NCBI GenBank assembly: GCA_045536015.1
Contig: JAZSMS010000031.1
Location: 1 to 5,460, forward strand
DNA length: 5,460 bases
Origin: JAZSMS01 sp045536015
Lineage (GTDB): Bacteria; Bacillota; Clostridia; Christensenellales; QALW01
Direction of reading: 5' to 3'
The position numbers and the translations under genes were made by a program. The first letter of the stretch is position 1; each line of letters opens with the position of its first letter. This document shows positions 4,379-5,460 of the stretch, one piece after another. The notes below the pieces were generated by a model, which made no database searches, was not told the DNA's origin, and saw only the letters and a list, made by a program, of their open reading frames with translations.

Positions 4379-5460
4379 ATGAAAAAAGCTCTCAAATTTA
4401 TATTTGTAGCAGCGCTTGTAGTGCTTATGCTTGGAACAGTAGTAGCATGCACACCTAACAGTGGCAATGGCGGCACAACCGCAACACCTACTCCCGAAGC
4501 AGGTGTTTCCGGCTCGGCACTTAAAGCAAATTTCACCCAACCCGGCGACAAGTATTCATTCTGGTCGTACCAGTTCAAATCGGAAAACCCCTATGCAGGT
4601 AACACCGAACGTGAACAGCAGATGAATGACCGCGTTTTAAACTTAGAAAGTAAATACGATATCGATATTATTTTCTACGTTAACTCGACAACTGCCGGTG
4701 CTGAAATGCTTCGTCAGTCGGCATTCCAGGGTATGCCCGAAGTTACCGGTATGAAAGAGAATGGTCTTTACTCAATGATGGATACATATCTCTATAATAA
4801 CAACCCCGGTGCTTGTATCGAGCCCCTTTCGGATCACGAAGACGTTTATGATTTCAGAAACGAAGATAAGTTTAACGTATATTCGCAGTACGACCTTTGC
4901 GAGTATCAGAAAAAGCTTTGGTTCTTCATTCCCGACGAAATCGGTATCCACTTTGAGGTAGGCGGAAACTGCTTACTTTTCAATAAAAAGATGGTTCTTT
5001 CGGCAGGTTATGCTGCGGAAGATATCTATAAGTGGGTTGATGAAGGAACTTGGAACTGGGAAAAGTTTGAAGAAGTATTGTTAGCTTGCAAAAATACTTT
5101 AGGAATAACACCTATCGAGCGTGGTAACTCAGGTCTTTTCATGTGGTCGCTTGCAAACGGTAATAACACAGAGTTCGTTGAGTGCATCGAGCTTCCCAAC
5201 GGTCAGAAGCAGGATAGCTTCGTTTACACCGGTGATAAGGGTCAGCGCTTGATGGAGGCTTATGATGAATTCTTAAAGCTTGCTAACGTCCTTGGTGTTA
5301 TGGAAGCTACTTATTATCCAGCAGGTTCAACCGAGCCGGCTGAGCACTTTATGACAGGTGCAACTGCATGGTATTACCCCGGTTTCTCTTCAAACTGCTT
5401 CTATAAGCAGATTGAAACCATGGAAGACGATTACGGTATCGTTCCGTGGCCCAAGGGAAC
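4379..5460 (+). CDS. Family 1 extracellular solute-binding lipoprotein, probably sugar ABC transporter; 3' end cut by window edge
   Basis: The first 360 residues of a secreted binding protein, open to the right edge. The signal peptide has KK at 2-3, a hydrophobic core to about residue 22 and a lipobox-like VVAC with lipidated C24. A Gly/Thr/Pro linker (about 25-45) tethers the mature domain. The body looks like a clostridial family 1 carbohydrate-binding protein: an early lobe with REQQMNDRVLNLESKYDIDI, a hinge-like segment GGNCLLFNKKMVLSAGY, the WNWEKFEEVLLACK helix from residue 225, and GIVPWPKG at the visible end, which resembles a conserved GxxPxPxG stretch of such proteins. Full members are usually about 430-560 residues, so roughly a quarter or more is missing. 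Transporter permeases, if present, would lie to the right. The ligand cannot be inferred. Codon use differs from the zinc operon: 15 of 21 Phe codons are TTC. Confidence 0.85.
   Translation, partial: MKKALKFIFVAALVVLMLGTVVACTPNSGNGGTTATPTPEAGVSGSALKANFTQPGDKYSFWSYQFKSENPYAGNTEREQQMNDRVLNLESKYDIDIIFYVNSTTAGAEMLRQSAFQGMPEVTGMKENGLYSMMDTYLYNNNPGACIEPLSDHEDVYDFRNEDKFNVYSQYDLCEYQKKLWFFIPDEIGIHFEVGGNCLLFNKKMVLSAGYAAEDIYKWVDEGTWNWEKFEEVLLACKNTLGITPIERGNSGLFMWSLANGNNTEFVECIELPNGQKQDSFVYTGDKGQRLMEAYDEFLKLANVLGVMEATYYPAGSTEPAEHFMTGATAWYYPGFSSNCFYKQIETMEDDYGIVPWPKG

Noticed and set aside
4334..4578. Two overlapping minus-strand frames near the start of the solute-binding gene
   Set aside because: They cover the promoter, ribosome site and lipoprotein signal of the plus-strand gene, and their products look like reverse readings of the Thr/Pro/Gly linker.

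Overview
The window looks like chromosomal DNA from a low-GC Gram-positive bacterium, probably an uncultured gut- or rumen-type member of the Clostridia. The reasons are AT-rich codon use, strong AGGAGG-type ribosome sites, near-consensus sigma-A promoters, a membrane diadenylate cyclase of the CdaA type, lipoprotein-type binding proteins and a QueT-family transporter. The exact genus cannot be read from the sequence.

Layout. (1) Positions 1-820, minus strand: cdaA, the c-di-AMP synthase, running off the left edge at or near its C-terminus. (2) Positions 821-970: a divergent intergenic region. It carries a near-perfect sigma-A promoter facing right (TTGACA, 16 bp, TATAAT), overlapped by a perfect 29-bp palindrome that resembles a Fur-family operator. 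(3) Positions 971-4258, plus strand: a tightly packed five-gene operon. It encodes a Fur-family regulator (probably Zur), a zinc-binding lipoprotein (ZnuA), an ATPase (ZnuC), an ABC-3 permease (ZnuB) and a QueT-family queuosine-precursor transporter. Junctions are ATGA overlaps, a 1-nt gap or an 8-nt overlap, so the genes are almost certainly co-transcribed and translationally coupled. (4) Positions 4259-4378: an AT-rich gap with no clear terminator and a new promoter. (5) Positions 4379 to the right edge: the N-terminal 360 residues of a family 1 extracellular solute-binding lipoprotein, whose codon use suggests high expression.

How the genes work together. The regulator would bind the operator over its own promoter when metal is sufficient, repressing itself, the zinc importer and queT. 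When zinc falls, the lipoprotein captures zinc and ZnuB/ZnuC import it. The most interesting point is the last gene. De novo queuosine-precursor synthesis uses zinc enzymes (GTP cyclohydrolase FolE, QueD), so importing a ready-made precursor under zinc limitation would make physiological sense. This is an inference from gene order, not shown by the sequence. The other genes are recognisable members of known families; I found no sign of a phage, transposon, CRISPR array or RNA gene.
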